A stretch of 39,608 bases of DNA, taken from NCBI RefSeq assembly GCF_002377905.1, contig NZ_DFQS01000065.1:1-39608 (forward strand), written 5' to 3'. The notes under the pieces were generated by a model. That model made no database searches, was not told where the DNA came from, and saw only the letters and a program-made list of their open reading frames with translations. Positions 26,442 through 33,702 of this stretch are shown here, piece after piece. Position 1 is the first letter of the stretch, and every line of letters starts with the position of its first letter. Origin of the DNA: Psychrobacter sp. UBA3483 (GTDB taxonomy: Bacteria; Pseudomonadota; Gammaproteobacteria; Pseudomonadales; Moraxellaceae). A program made the position numbers and the translations under genes.

Positions 26442-27176
26442 TTATTTTAGATCATCTTTGTTGGTGTCATCGTCGCCCATGCCACTATCCACGTCGACAT
26501 TCAGTGGCTCTAACTTGTAGCCCATTCCGCGTACCGTATGAATCAGCTTTATATCAAATCCATCATCAATTTTTATCCGCAAGCGCCTTATAGCGACGTC
26601 AATGACATTTGTATCACTGTCAAAATTTATGTCCCATACTTGTGAGGCAATCACAGTGCGTGGCAGTACCTCACCTTGACGTTCTAAGAAAAGTTGTAAT
26701 AAAGCAAATTCTTTAGCAGTCAATTTTATGTTGGTATCGCCTCTATATACAGTGCGTTTAGCAATATCCATTTTTAGGTCAGCCATATGTATGACAGAGC
26801 TTTTATAGTCTGATTGATTGGCACGCCGCAATAGGCTTTTTATTCGGACAATTAGCTCGGCAAAAGCAAAAGGTTTGGTCAGATAATCATCGCCACCAAT
26901 TTCAATGCCCTTAATCCGATCGCTTAAATCATCTTTAGCGGTTAAAAATAAAACAGGCGTATGCTTTCCAGCAGCACGGTAGCGCTGTATCAGCTCAAAG
27001 CCGCTGACGTCAGGCAGCATCACATCCATCACCACCACACTAAAATCTTCAGTCATTAACGCATGATAGCCATCTAAACCTGTCATGTGATGATCCACGA
27101 TGAAACCGGCCTCAGTTAAGCCTTTCTTAATATATTCTCCAAGGTTTTTCTCATCTTCTACTAACAGTACTTTCAT
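26442..27176 (-). CDS. OmpR-family response regulator, CusR/CopR-like
   Basis: A 244-residue transcription factor. Its receiver domain has acidic residues at 7-8 (VEDE), phosphoacceptor D51 (VVMDVMLPD) and the LTKPF lysine. Its winged-helix domain (about 125-225) holds KLTAKEFALLQLFL and TNVIDVAIRRLRIKID, close to CusR/CopR/IrlR. The acidic tail of about 20 residues is unusual. It is the first gene of a two-gene operon with the kinase and is transcribed divergently from the copper-resistance genes. Two 11-bp-spaced direct repeats in the shared upstream region are candidate binding sites. Confidence 0.9.
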   Translation of the reverse strand: MKVLLVEDEKNLGEYIKKGLTEAGFIVDHHMTGLDGYHALMTEDFSVVVMDVMLPDVSGFELIQRYRAAGKHTPVLFLTAKDDLSDRIKGIEIGGDDYLTKPFAFAELIVRIKSLLRRANQSDYKSSVIHMADLKMDIAKRTVYRGDTNIKLTAKEFALLQLFLERQGEVLPRTVIASQVWDINFDSDTNVIDVAIRRLRIKIDDGFDIKLIHTVRGMGYKLEPLNVDVDSGMGDDDTNKDDLK

Positions 27177-27312
27177 CGTTGCTTACCTTTATATCATTAT
27201 AGTTGTCAACAGCGTATCACTAACATTGTTAGCTTATCAGCCATATATTTATCAGGAACCCTTGTTATAACAGTGTTCTTTGGATAGAGACAGATGCTGG
27301 TATTTGGTTTTA

Positions 27313-27381
27313 ATGACAAGAAGATGACAATATTATGCTGTTCCTAACGAACATGTAATATCCGTGTCATCTAGCTGTCAG
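27313..27381. promoter_or_regulatory. Two candidate operators for the copper response regulator
   Basis: ATGACA at 27313-27318 and again at 27324-27329 form a direct repeat with 11-base period. TGTCAT at 27365-27370 and TGTCAG at 27376-27381 form the same repeat in the opposite orientation. OmpR/PhoB-type regulators bind tandem half-sites one helical turn (10-11 bases) apart, and the known CusR box contains TGACA/TGTCA. The two sites face opposite directions in the divergent region, as expected for control of both operons. Confidence 0.6.
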
Positions 27382-27501
27382 CCACCATTTAGTATTCTAA
27401 ATCAACGCCGCATATTGGCTTGTCTCTGATACAGACTGCCTCTACGAGTAAAGCAATTATCCTACTTAAACAGTTTGTTATTTATCTTTAAAGGGTCTTA
27501 T

Positions 27502-27828
27502 ATGAAAAATTATAGTTCATTAAAAAAAGCAGCTTTGCTTTCAGTATCGATGTTAGTGGGCATGTCAGCGGCCAATGCGCATACCACAAACTTAGATGCT
27601 TCTGTTCTCGGTAATTGTGATGCGCTCACTAGTTTTGCAAGAAACGCAGATCATAATGATGCACAAATGTCCAAAGAGCAAAAGAAAAGTTATGTCGACG
27701 CCAGAGTGGCTTGTCAGGTTCAACATCAAGATCAACATTTGCAGTCTGAAAAGTATTTTGTAAAAAAATATGGTAGCGATCGTGATAGAAATGCTGAAGC
27801 CATATTAAATGAATATATCGCGCATTAA
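27502..27828 (+). CDS. Small exported protein of the copper locus, unknown family
   Basis: A 108-residue protein with a clear signal peptide (ALLSVSMLVGMSAANA, cleavage before HTTNL). The mature part is hydrophilic and helical, with two Cys residues and several His (HNDAQ, QHQDQHLQSEKY). The frame extends to a TTG at 27475, but ATG 27502 with AAAGGG seven bases upstream is the better start. It is the first gene after the divergent operator region, so probably one of the most copper-responsive genes. I do not recognise a named family. A periplasmic copper-binding or stress role is inferred from position only. Confidence 0.7.
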   Translation: MKNYSSLKKAALLSVSMLVGMSAANAHTTNLDASVLGNCDALTSFARNADHNDAQMSKEQKKSYVDARVACQVQHQDQHLQSEKYFVKKYGSDRDRNAEAILNEYIAH

Positions 27829-27961
27829 AATCTAAAGCAGTGAGAATGACAGCATTGTAATCTTAACGTCATCTGCCAGTCAGAATGAATGATGTATCAT
27901 TTAGGCTGGTTTAACAGCTATTGAACTCAATAGCCTTTAATCCAAACAATAGGAATTAATC

Positions 27962-28234
27962 ATGTCACAATTTAAATTACTGTCTAAATCAATCGCAATG
28001 ACGGCCATCGCTCTTGTCGTATCGACCTCAGCTATGGCGCATGACCCTAAAATGCATGCTGAAAAAGATCAAATGAACTGTGAAAAAATGCAAAAGCATA
28101 TGGATATGATGGGAAAAATGGATCATAGCAAGATGGACATGAGCGATCCTGCCATGAAAGCGATGATGGCTAACATGGGTAAAATGAAGCAAATGTACCA
28201 AAAACACTGCGTTACTAACGACAGTAAATCTTAA
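27962..28234 (+). CDS. Small periplasmic Met/His-rich copper-binding protein
   Basis: A 90-residue protein with a signal peptide ending in VVSTSAMA-HDPKM. The mature part is extremely rich in Met, His and Lys (KMQKHMDMMGKMDHSKMDMSD), the pattern of periplasmic Cu(I)/Cu(II) buffers. Two Cys residues (NCEKM and KHCVT) could form a disulphide or bind copper. It has a ribosome-binding site (AATAGGAATTA) before the ATG. The MDHSKMDMS motif reappears in CopB and in the cytochrome tail of the same locus, suggesting shared metal chemistry. Confidence 0.72.
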   Translation: MSQFKLLSKSIAMTAIALVVSTSAMAHDPKMHAEKDQMNCEKMQKHMDMMGKMDHSKMDMSDPAMKAMMANMGKMKQMYQKHCVTNDSKS

Positions 28235-28295
28235 AAATTTTAGCTCTGTTAAATAGCAGTCAACACTTAACGGAAATAAATTTTTAGGAAAACAT

Positions 28296-28919
28296 ATGAA
28301 ATTTTTATTGGGTGCGCTCTTTACCGTATTTGTGGCAATCGTTAGCGTGTTTGCGGTTGTTACTAGTGGCGTTGTCAATGTGGGAGCTGACCAAGAGCAT
28401 AGCCCAATGATGTTTAGCTTTTTAGAAACTGCTCGCAATCGTTCCATAGAAAATGCCAGTAAAGATATTGTGGTACCAGATTTAGAGAAGGTTGAGCTAA
28501 TCAGTTCTGGTGGCGCGGACTATAAGGATATGTGTGCAGGCTGTCACTTGTCTCCGGGAGTGGCACAAACTGACTTTAGTGAGAGCTTATATCCAAAGCC
28601 GCCCAACTTTACCAAGGCTGATATTGTCAAACGTTATCAAACAGAAGACGGTGCAAAGCAAAGCTTTTGGGCAATCAAGCACGGTATTATGGCATCTGGA
28701 ATGCCTGCGTGGGGCGCGTCCCATGATGACGGTAGAATGTGGGCAATGGTAGCCTTCATTAGATCGTTACCTGAATTAGATGAAAGCCAATACACGATGC
28801 TAACCACTAGGATAGATGGCGATATGATGGACATGTCATTTGACGGTGATATGAATATGTCAGATGGTGGTGATATGGGTATGAATATGTCGGATGATGG
28901 ATCTGGAATGCAGCATTAA
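28296..28919 (+). CDS. Membrane-anchored cytochrome c with Met-rich tail
   Basis: A 207-residue protein with an N-terminal hydrophobic anchor or signal (about 3-27), a class I cytochrome c domain with the haem motif C80-A-G-C83-H84 and a probable axial Met at 136 (ASGMPAWG), and a C-terminal tail of about 35 residues made of repeated D-M-x-M-S/D units. It is transcribed between two small copper proteins and the CopG-like lipoprotein. It may pass electrons from copper oxidation to the respiratory chain while the tail binds copper. This function is inferred. The family is clear only at the level of cytochrome c. Confidence 0.82.
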   Translation: MKFLLGALFTVFVAIVSVFAVVTSGVVNVGADQEHSPMMFSFLETARNRSIENASKDIVVPDLEKVELISSGGADYKDMCAGCHLSPGVAQTDFSESLYPKPPNFTKADIVKRYQTEDGAKQSFWAIKHGIMASGMPAWGASHDDGRMWAMVAFIRSLPELDESQYTMLTTRIDGDMMDMSFDGDMNMSDGGDMGMNMSDDGSGMQH

Positions 28920-28967
28920 TACTTTCTAGATATGAAAGCCTCCTAACTCACGGTTGTCGCTATTAAT

Positions 28968-29003
28968 AATGCAGTACTGAACAGTGCTGCATTTAATGTT
29001 TTT
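28968..29003 (+). terminator. Hairpin terminator after the cytochrome gene
   Basis: An 11-bp stem with one G-T pair (AATGCAGTACT at 28968-28978 and AGTGCTGCATT at 28983-28993), a 4-base loop, then TAATGTTTTT. It suggests that the genes downstream from 29085 have a separate promoter or are read by partial read-through. Confidence 0.65.
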
Positions 29004-29084
29004 AGTTAAGTACATAAGAATTCAAATATAGGGTGTAAGTTTTTAGAATATCGAGCATAACAATAGACGTTTAGGAGTAATTTA

Positions 29085-29723
29085 ATGAGACATTACACAC
29101 ATGTGCTTTCTAATGGACATAGCTGGTTATCCGGTCGTGTCCTTTTATTGGTGGTGACATCGTCACTCTCGTTAACGCTAGCCGCTTGCAGCCAATCTAA
29201 TACCAGTGGCTCTGATTCTCAACCAGTAAAGGTTGAACAGTCCGCTACCCAGAATGCACAAGTACAAAATGAAAGTTCTGCTCCTACAAATGCTCCCGTT
29301 AACAGCTCGTCATCATTACTCAAAAACGTCTCAGCCACGGTTTATAAAGATGCCAACTGCGGCTGCTGTAAAGAATGGGTAGGCTATGCAAAAAACAATG
29401 GATTAAGTGCAACCACGCACGATGTGGAAGATCTATCCTTATTTAAGGAGCGTTATGGCGTACCACAGCAAATGCGCTCTTGTCATACCACCGTTACCAC
29501 CGACGGTTTTGTCTTTGAAGGGCATGTCCCTGCTAAACACATGGCTGAATTCTTAGCAAATCCTCCTGCACAAGCTATTGGACTTGCCGTACCGAGTATG
29601 CCGGTTGGTAGCCCCGGTATGGAGTATGAAGGTAAATTCATGCCTTATAAGGTAATGCAGCTTAATAAAGACGGCACCACAGAAGTCTATGCTGCTATTG
29701 AGTCTCCTCAGCAGCAGCTGTAG
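29085..29723 (+). CDS. DUF411 copper-associated lipoprotein (CopG-like)
   Basis: A 212-residue protein. A signal peptide ends in the lipobox LAAC with Cys35, followed by a Ser/Gln/Asn-rich linker (36-80) and a DUF411 domain (about 83-200). The domain has the CGCC cluster (C92-G-C94-C95, DANCGCCKEWVGY), a further Cys in MRSCHTTV and the family segments VFEGHVPAKHM and GLAVPSMPVGSPGME. DUF411/CopG proteins are found in copper and silver resistance clusters and have a thioredoxin-like fold whose cysteines bind copper. Here it would sit on the periplasmic side of a membrane. Confidence 0.87.
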   Translation: MRHYTHVLSNGHSWLSGRVLLLVVTSSLSLTLAACSQSNTSGSDSQPVKVEQSATQNAQVQNESSAPTNAPVNSSSSLLKNVSATVYKDANCGCCKEWVGYAKNNGLSATTHDVEDLSLFKERYGVPQQMRSCHTTVTTDGFVFEGHVPAKHMAEFLANPPAQAIGLAVPSMPVGSPGMEYEGKFMPYKVMQLNKDGTTEVYAAIESPQQQL

Positions 29724-29817
29724 TGTTGGCTTAGATGTGAATAGATTCTGTTAAATATCGAAAATATTATAACTATAAGCTTAACCACCATCTCTCAAAT
29801 TAAATCAGGTTATCATT

Positions 29818-31524
29818 ATGAATAAAAAGAACATACTGAACCGCCGACGTTTTTTAACCGGATCCTCTGCTGTCCTTGGTGCCTCCTTGATGCCGACTAT
29901 TGCTAGTAGCGCATTGGGACAATCGAGTCGCTCAGGCAGTCAGGGCGCTACTATTAATAGTGATCAAAACGTTCATAAAGTACCTGTATTGACAGGGAAA
30001 GAGTTTGATTTATACGTCAGTAAACAGTCCGCTATTGTGAACGGCAAAAAGAGCATGGCGACGCTCATCAATGATTCACTACCAGCACCGACGCTAAAAA
30101 TGCGTGAAGGCGATACGGTGGTGATACGTGTTCATAATCAGATGGATGAATCAACCTCTATCCATTGGCATGGACTACTAGTACCGTTTGAGATGGATGG
30201 GGTGCCGGGCATTAGCTTTGATGGCATTCCTGCGAACAGCACCTTTACTTATAAATTCAAATTAAAACAATCAGGCACTTATTGGTATCACTCACACAGT
30301 GGGTTCCAAGAACAAACCGGTATGCTGGGTGCCATTGTGATTGAACCTAAAGGGCGTGAGCGTCATCCTATCGACGAAGACCATGTGATCGTGCTTAGTG
30401 ATTGGACCAGCCGCAACCCGCATAATCTCTTGAAGCTGCTCAAACAGCGCGCCGACTTTGACAACTACCATCTACCAGACTTCAAAAAACTGCTTGCTGA
30501 TATTGCCGAAACGGATATGAAAACCGCGTTTGATAAGCGCAAAATGTGGAATCAGATGCGCATGATGCCCACTGATTTTACGGACTTGTCGGGTGAAAAC
30601 ACATTTACCTACCTTATCAATGGCAAAACGACCGCAGCTAATTGGGCGCAAATCGTCAAAGCAGGACAGCGCGTTAAATTACGCTTTATCAATGCCTCAG
30701 CGCAAACCATCTTTGATGTACGCATACCCGGTCTTAAAATGACAGTCGTCTCAACGGATGGTAATGATGTCGCACCAGTCGCTATTGATGATTTTCGTAT
30801 TGGCGTGGCTGAGACCTATGATGTCATTGTCACCCCGACCAAAGATGCGCATACCATATTTGCCCAAAACATAGACCGTTCGGGCTATGTCGCAGCAACG
30901 CTTGCCACCAAAGAAGGTGCTCGTGCGGCAACGCCTGCTATGGACAAAATTGAATGGCTCACCATGGCAGATATGATGGGTGCTATGGGTGCTAATGGTT
31001 ATAAAGCTAAGCACGCTAAAACAGAATATGACTTTAAGTCTGATATGCGTGTGGACAGTCCACGTATGAACCTTGACGATCCAGGTATCAACCTGCGCAA
31101 TATTAATAGAGAGGTATTGAATTATAGTCAGCTACGCTCTGTCGATGAGGCAATATTTGCGGAGCAGCGCAAGCCTACCCGAGAGATCGAGCTACATTTA
31201 ACCGGTAACATGGAGCGCTATATTTGGGCGTTTGATGGGGTTAAGTTCAGTGAGGCCACGCCGGTCAATATCAAGCCGGGTGAGCGCGTGCGTATTACCT
31301 TAGTCAATGACACGATGATGAATCATCCGATGCATTTACATGGGATGTGGAGCGATTTGCGCATGCCTAACGGTGAGTTTCAGGTGCGCAAGCATACTAT
31401 GATGGTGCAACCAGCTCAAAAAATTAGCTTTGATGTCACAGGAGAAGCTGGTCGATGGGCATGGCATTGTCATCTGCTCTATCATATGGAAGCCGGTATG
31501 TTCAGAGAAGTGGCGGTCGTTTAA
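29818..31524 (+). CDS. copA: Periplasmic multicopper oxidase CopA/PcoA
   Basis: A 568-residue cuproxidase that oxidises Cu(I) and protects the periplasm. A twin-arginine signal (NRRRFLTGSSAVLGASL) directs folded export. The four copper-binding motifs are present: HWHG (116-119), YHSHSG, HPMHLHGMW and HCHLLYHMEAGM (550 onward, with type 1 Cys551 and axial Met), so type 1, 2 and 3 centres should be complete. A Met-bearing segment (MADMMGAMG) is typical of the PcoA group. It is followed by copB after 31 bases, the usual copAB order. tatABC lies 5 kb downstream. Confidence 0.95.
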   Translation: MNKKNILNRRRFLTGSSAVLGASLMPTIASSALGQSSRSGSQGATINSDQNVHKVPVLTGKEFDLYVSKQSAIVNGKKSMATLINDSLPAPTLKMREGDTVVIRVHNQMDESTSIHWHGLLVPFEMDGVPGISFDGIPANSTFTYKFKLKQSGTYWYHSHSGFQEQTGMLGAIVIEPKGRERHPIDEDHVIVLSDWTSRNPHNLLKLLKQRADFDNYHLPDFKKLLADIAETDMKTAFDKRKMWNQMRMMPTDFTDLSGENTFTYLINGKTTAANWAQIVKAGQRVKLRFINASAQTIFDVRIPGLKMTVVSTDGNDVAPVAIDDFRIGVAETYDVIVTPTKDAHTIFAQNIDRSGYVAATLATKEGARAATPAMDKIEWLTMADMMGAMGANGYKAKHAKTEYDFKSDMRVDSPRMNLDDPGINLRNINREVLNYSQLRSVDEAIFAEQRKPTREIELHLTGNMERYIWAFDGVKFSEATPVNIKPGERVRITLVNDTMMNHPMHLHGMWSDLRMPNGEFQVRKHTMMVQPAQKISFDVTGEAGRWAWHCHLLYHMEAGMFREVAVV

Positions 31525-31555
31525 GCAAATCTTTGGTTGATAGGTGAGAGATGAG

Positions 31556-32605
31556 ATGAAAATACATAAAGTGGGTTTACGGTTCGCTGGGGTATCATCA
31601 TTGGTATTACTAGCATCATCATTTGCTAATGCTGCTGACCCTGCCACTGCTAAAAAAGACATGACTATGTCAGATATGGACCATAGTAGTATGGACATGT
31701 CGGATATGGATCACAGCAAAATGGATATGTCTGGTATGGGCATGTCGGATATGGATCATAGCAAAATGGATATGTCTGGTATGGACATGTCGGATATGGA
31801 TCACAGTGGCATGGATATGTCAGGCATGGACCATGGCAGTATGGATATGTCAGGCATGGACCATGGCAGTATGGATATGTCAGGTATGCAAGGTGGTAAA
31901 GCTCCAGCTGATGCTCGCAGTCCTGACTATTCAAACGGTGTTCCCTATGGACGCTATGGTCAGCCTATGATGATGGGTGATATGCCATTATGGGGCGTTT
32001 CTGTAGACGATTTAGGCTATCAGTTTGATGACGATCAGATTAATTATGAGGTTAGTGCTTGGTATGGCCTAGATGAGCGCCGTCTATCTTTACGTAGTGA
32101 AGGTAGTGTTCAGACCAAAGATGAGAAAGACATTGATAGTCTGACCTCATTGTCTTACTGGAAGCCGCTAAGTATTTTTTGGAATGGCGAAGCAGGGGTC
32201 GCCTATGATACCAAGAATGATAAGCCTGCCATTATGGCCGGTATTGTCGGCACAATGCCTTACTTTATTGAAACAGATGCTAGAGCATATCTCTACACCG
32301 ATGGTCAAGTTAGGCTTGATCTTGGTGCAGAATATGAATGGCGTTTGAGTCAGCACTGGGTTGTGATACCGGAAGTTGGTCTGTCAGCTTTTAGTAAAGA
32401 CGATATTGACAATCATATCACCAAGGGATTCAATGAATTAGAGACTGAAGTTAGACTGACTTATGAAACCTTAGGTCGTCAACTGGCACCTTACGTCGGT
32501 GTGAGCTATGAGACGGCTCTTGGCAGTGCGCGTGACCAGCGGCGTCAAGAAAATGAATCGGTTGATAGCAGTAGTTTGACTGCCGGTGTTAAATTCTGGT
32601 TCTAA
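31556..32605 (+). CDS. copB: Outer-membrane copper resistance protein CopB
   Basis: A 349-residue protein with a signal peptide ending in SFANA, a Met/Asp/His-rich repeat region (about 36-110, built on MDHSxMDMSGM) and a C-terminal beta-barrel domain (about 125-349) containing YEVSAWYGLDERRLSLRSEG, YLYTDGQVRLDLGAEYEWRLS and the terminal VKFWF, with a terminal aromatic typical of outer-membrane barrels. CopB/PcoB is thought to bind or export copper at the outer membrane. The start is ATG 31556 after a GGTGAGAG site; an in-frame GTG at 31544 is possible. It is adjacent to copA. Confidence 0.93.
   Translation: MKIHKVGLRFAGVSSLVLLASSFANAADPATAKKDMTMSDMDHSSMDMSDMDHSKMDMSGMGMSDMDHSKMDMSGMDMSDMDHSGMDMSGMDHGSMDMSGMDHGSMDMSGMQGGKAPADARSPDYSNGVPYGRYGQPMMMGDMPLWGVSVDDLGYQFDDDQINYEVSAWYGLDERRLSLRSEGSVQTKDEKDIDSLTSLSYWKPLSIFWNGEAGVAYDTKNDKPAIMAGIVGTMPYFIETDARAYLYTDGQVRLDLGAEYEWRLSQHWVVIPEVGLSAFSKDDIDNHITKGFNELETEVRLTYETLGRQLAPYVGVSYETALGSARDQRRQENESVDSSSLTAGVKFWF
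31660..31890 (+). repeat. In-frame Met-rich coding repeat within copB
   Basis: Tandem variants of ATGGATATGTC and GGTATGGACC segments in 15-base multiples encode the M-x-x-M-x-M array. Two 30-base units (MDHGSMDMSG) near 31827-31886 are almost identical. Such arrays change length easily by slippage while keeping frame. Confidence 0.75.
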
Positions 32606-32632
32606 CATTGTCAAAATTATAGGAGATATATT

Positions 32633-33127
32633 ATGAATACTTCTGATCAAAACAGCATGAATCATCAAAGCCATCAACAGGGCATGAATCCTTATGTGAA
32701 GTTCACTTTGATGATTCTGACGTCTACGATTGTAATGTTTATCATGATGTATTTTAATACCTATCAATTGGATCATGTTTATTTTAGTGAGACCCGAGCT
32801 TATATGGCGCTCTACATGGGTGCCGGTATGGCCGTCATTATGCTGGCCTTTATGGGTAATATGTATAAGAAGACCAAGGTAAATCTACTGGTTTATGGAA
32901 TAAGTGTAGTAATGTTTGCTGTAGGTATTTGGGGTGTGCGTTCCCAAGCAACGGTTGATCAAGTCGATTGGATGCAAGCCATGATACCTCATCACTCGAT
33001 TGCCATTTTGACGAGCTCAAGAGCAGATATTGAAGACCCTAGAGTACAACAGCTCGCTGACGATATTATTAAAGCGCAAAAGCGTGAAATCGCTGAGATG
33101 CAAGCGCTTATTGAAGAGCTCGAATAG
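32633..33127 (+). CDS. DUF305-like membrane protein with MIPHH motif
   Basis: A 164-residue protein with a Met/His/Gln-rich N-terminus (NMNHQSHQQGMNP type), three membrane segments (about 23-43, 54-74 and 85-103), and a C-terminal helical domain containing DWMQAMIPHHSIAILTSSRA and ADDIIKAQKREIAEMQALI. The M-P-HH motif and the following paired helices are the mark of DUF305 family (ferritin-like helical) proteins often found in copper loci. The domain would face the periplasm. It is probably in the copAB transcript, 27 bases after copB, with a ribosome-binding site AGGAGATAT. Confidence 0.82.
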   Translation: MNTSDQNSMNHQSHQQGMNPYVKFTLMILTSTIVMFIMMYFNTYQLDHVYFSETRAYMALYMGAGMAVIMLAFMGNMYKKTKVNLLVYGISVVMFAVGIWGVRSQATVDQVDWMQAMIPHHSIAILTSSRADIEDPRVQQLADDIIKAQKREIAEMQALIEELE

Positions 33128-33444
33128 ACGGCTATATATAGAGGTATGGCAAGCTAAGAAATTGATTATGAAAAAATGGTGATACCTGGTATCAGCGCTA
33201 TAGTCTTCGCTGGTACCTTTACCTTAAAAGGACAGATTGCACAGATAATTAATGTGATTTTTTACCTACCCCTTCAACTGCAGTAACTGCTCTTTGTTTT
33301 ACTGTTCTTATTTCAAAACCTCTTATTCCTATATCGAAATGTTCAATATCTGTCGATTGCTATTCTTGAGTGATAGTAAGCATCTAAAAGTATACGCTCG
33401 CCCACCACTGTCAATATGAGTGCTATGAGTCTTGGAGAAATACT
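33128..33444 (+). other. Intergenic stretch with a strong hairpin
   Basis: No confident gene is present. A 10-bp stem with one G-T pair (GGTATCAGCG at 33188-33197 and CGCTGGTACC at 33208-33217) with a 10-base loop is followed by weak T-rich sequence and may be a terminator after the DUF305 gene. A 36-codon hydrophobic frame at 33176-33286 runs through the hairpin and lacks a ribosome-binding site. It could be debris of a lost exported protein. Confidence 0.45.
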
Positions 33445-33564
33445 ATGATGGAAGGCATGGGTTGGGGTTGGATGGCTCTCTGCTTGTTGTTTGCGCTACT
33501 ATTTTTCGCAGTACTAGTACTAACAATCATGGCACTGCTCAAGTATTTGCGTGATAAAAACTAA
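33445..33564 (+). CDS. 39-residue single-pass membrane peptide of the copper locus
   Basis: The frame starts at ATG 33445 (a second ATG follows directly) with GGAGAAA seven bases upstream. It encodes MMEGMGWGWM, then a hydrophobic helix (about residues 10-32) and a basic end KYLRDKN. The Trp/Met-rich start followed by one membrane helix resembles the short membrane proteins often found beside copper-transporting ATPases. No formal family is assigned. It lies 138 bases before the copper ATPase gene and may be co-transcribed with it. Confidence 0.65.
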   Translation: MMEGMGWGWMALCLLFALLFFAVLVLTIMALLKYLRDKN

Positions 33565-33702
33565 ATTCCAATTGAAAAGTATAGAAATTATTTTTTAGAG
33601 GTTTTTAGATTAATGATTAGATGAATAGCAATCGAGGATTGATGATAGTGCTTTAAGAGTTGTACTTATTATAAATATTTATTGTCTTCAAGGAGTGGTT
33701 TT

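Noticed and set aside
31665..31934. 89-codon repetitive minus-strand frame (Thr-Tyr-Pro-Cys type) opposite copB
   Set aside because: A shadow of the Met-rich coding repeat on the other strand.
33176..33286. 36-codon hydrophobic frame between the DUF305 gene and the small membrane peptide
   Set aside because: No ribosome-binding site, it overlaps a terminator-like hairpin, and there is no recognisable homologue; at most gene debris.
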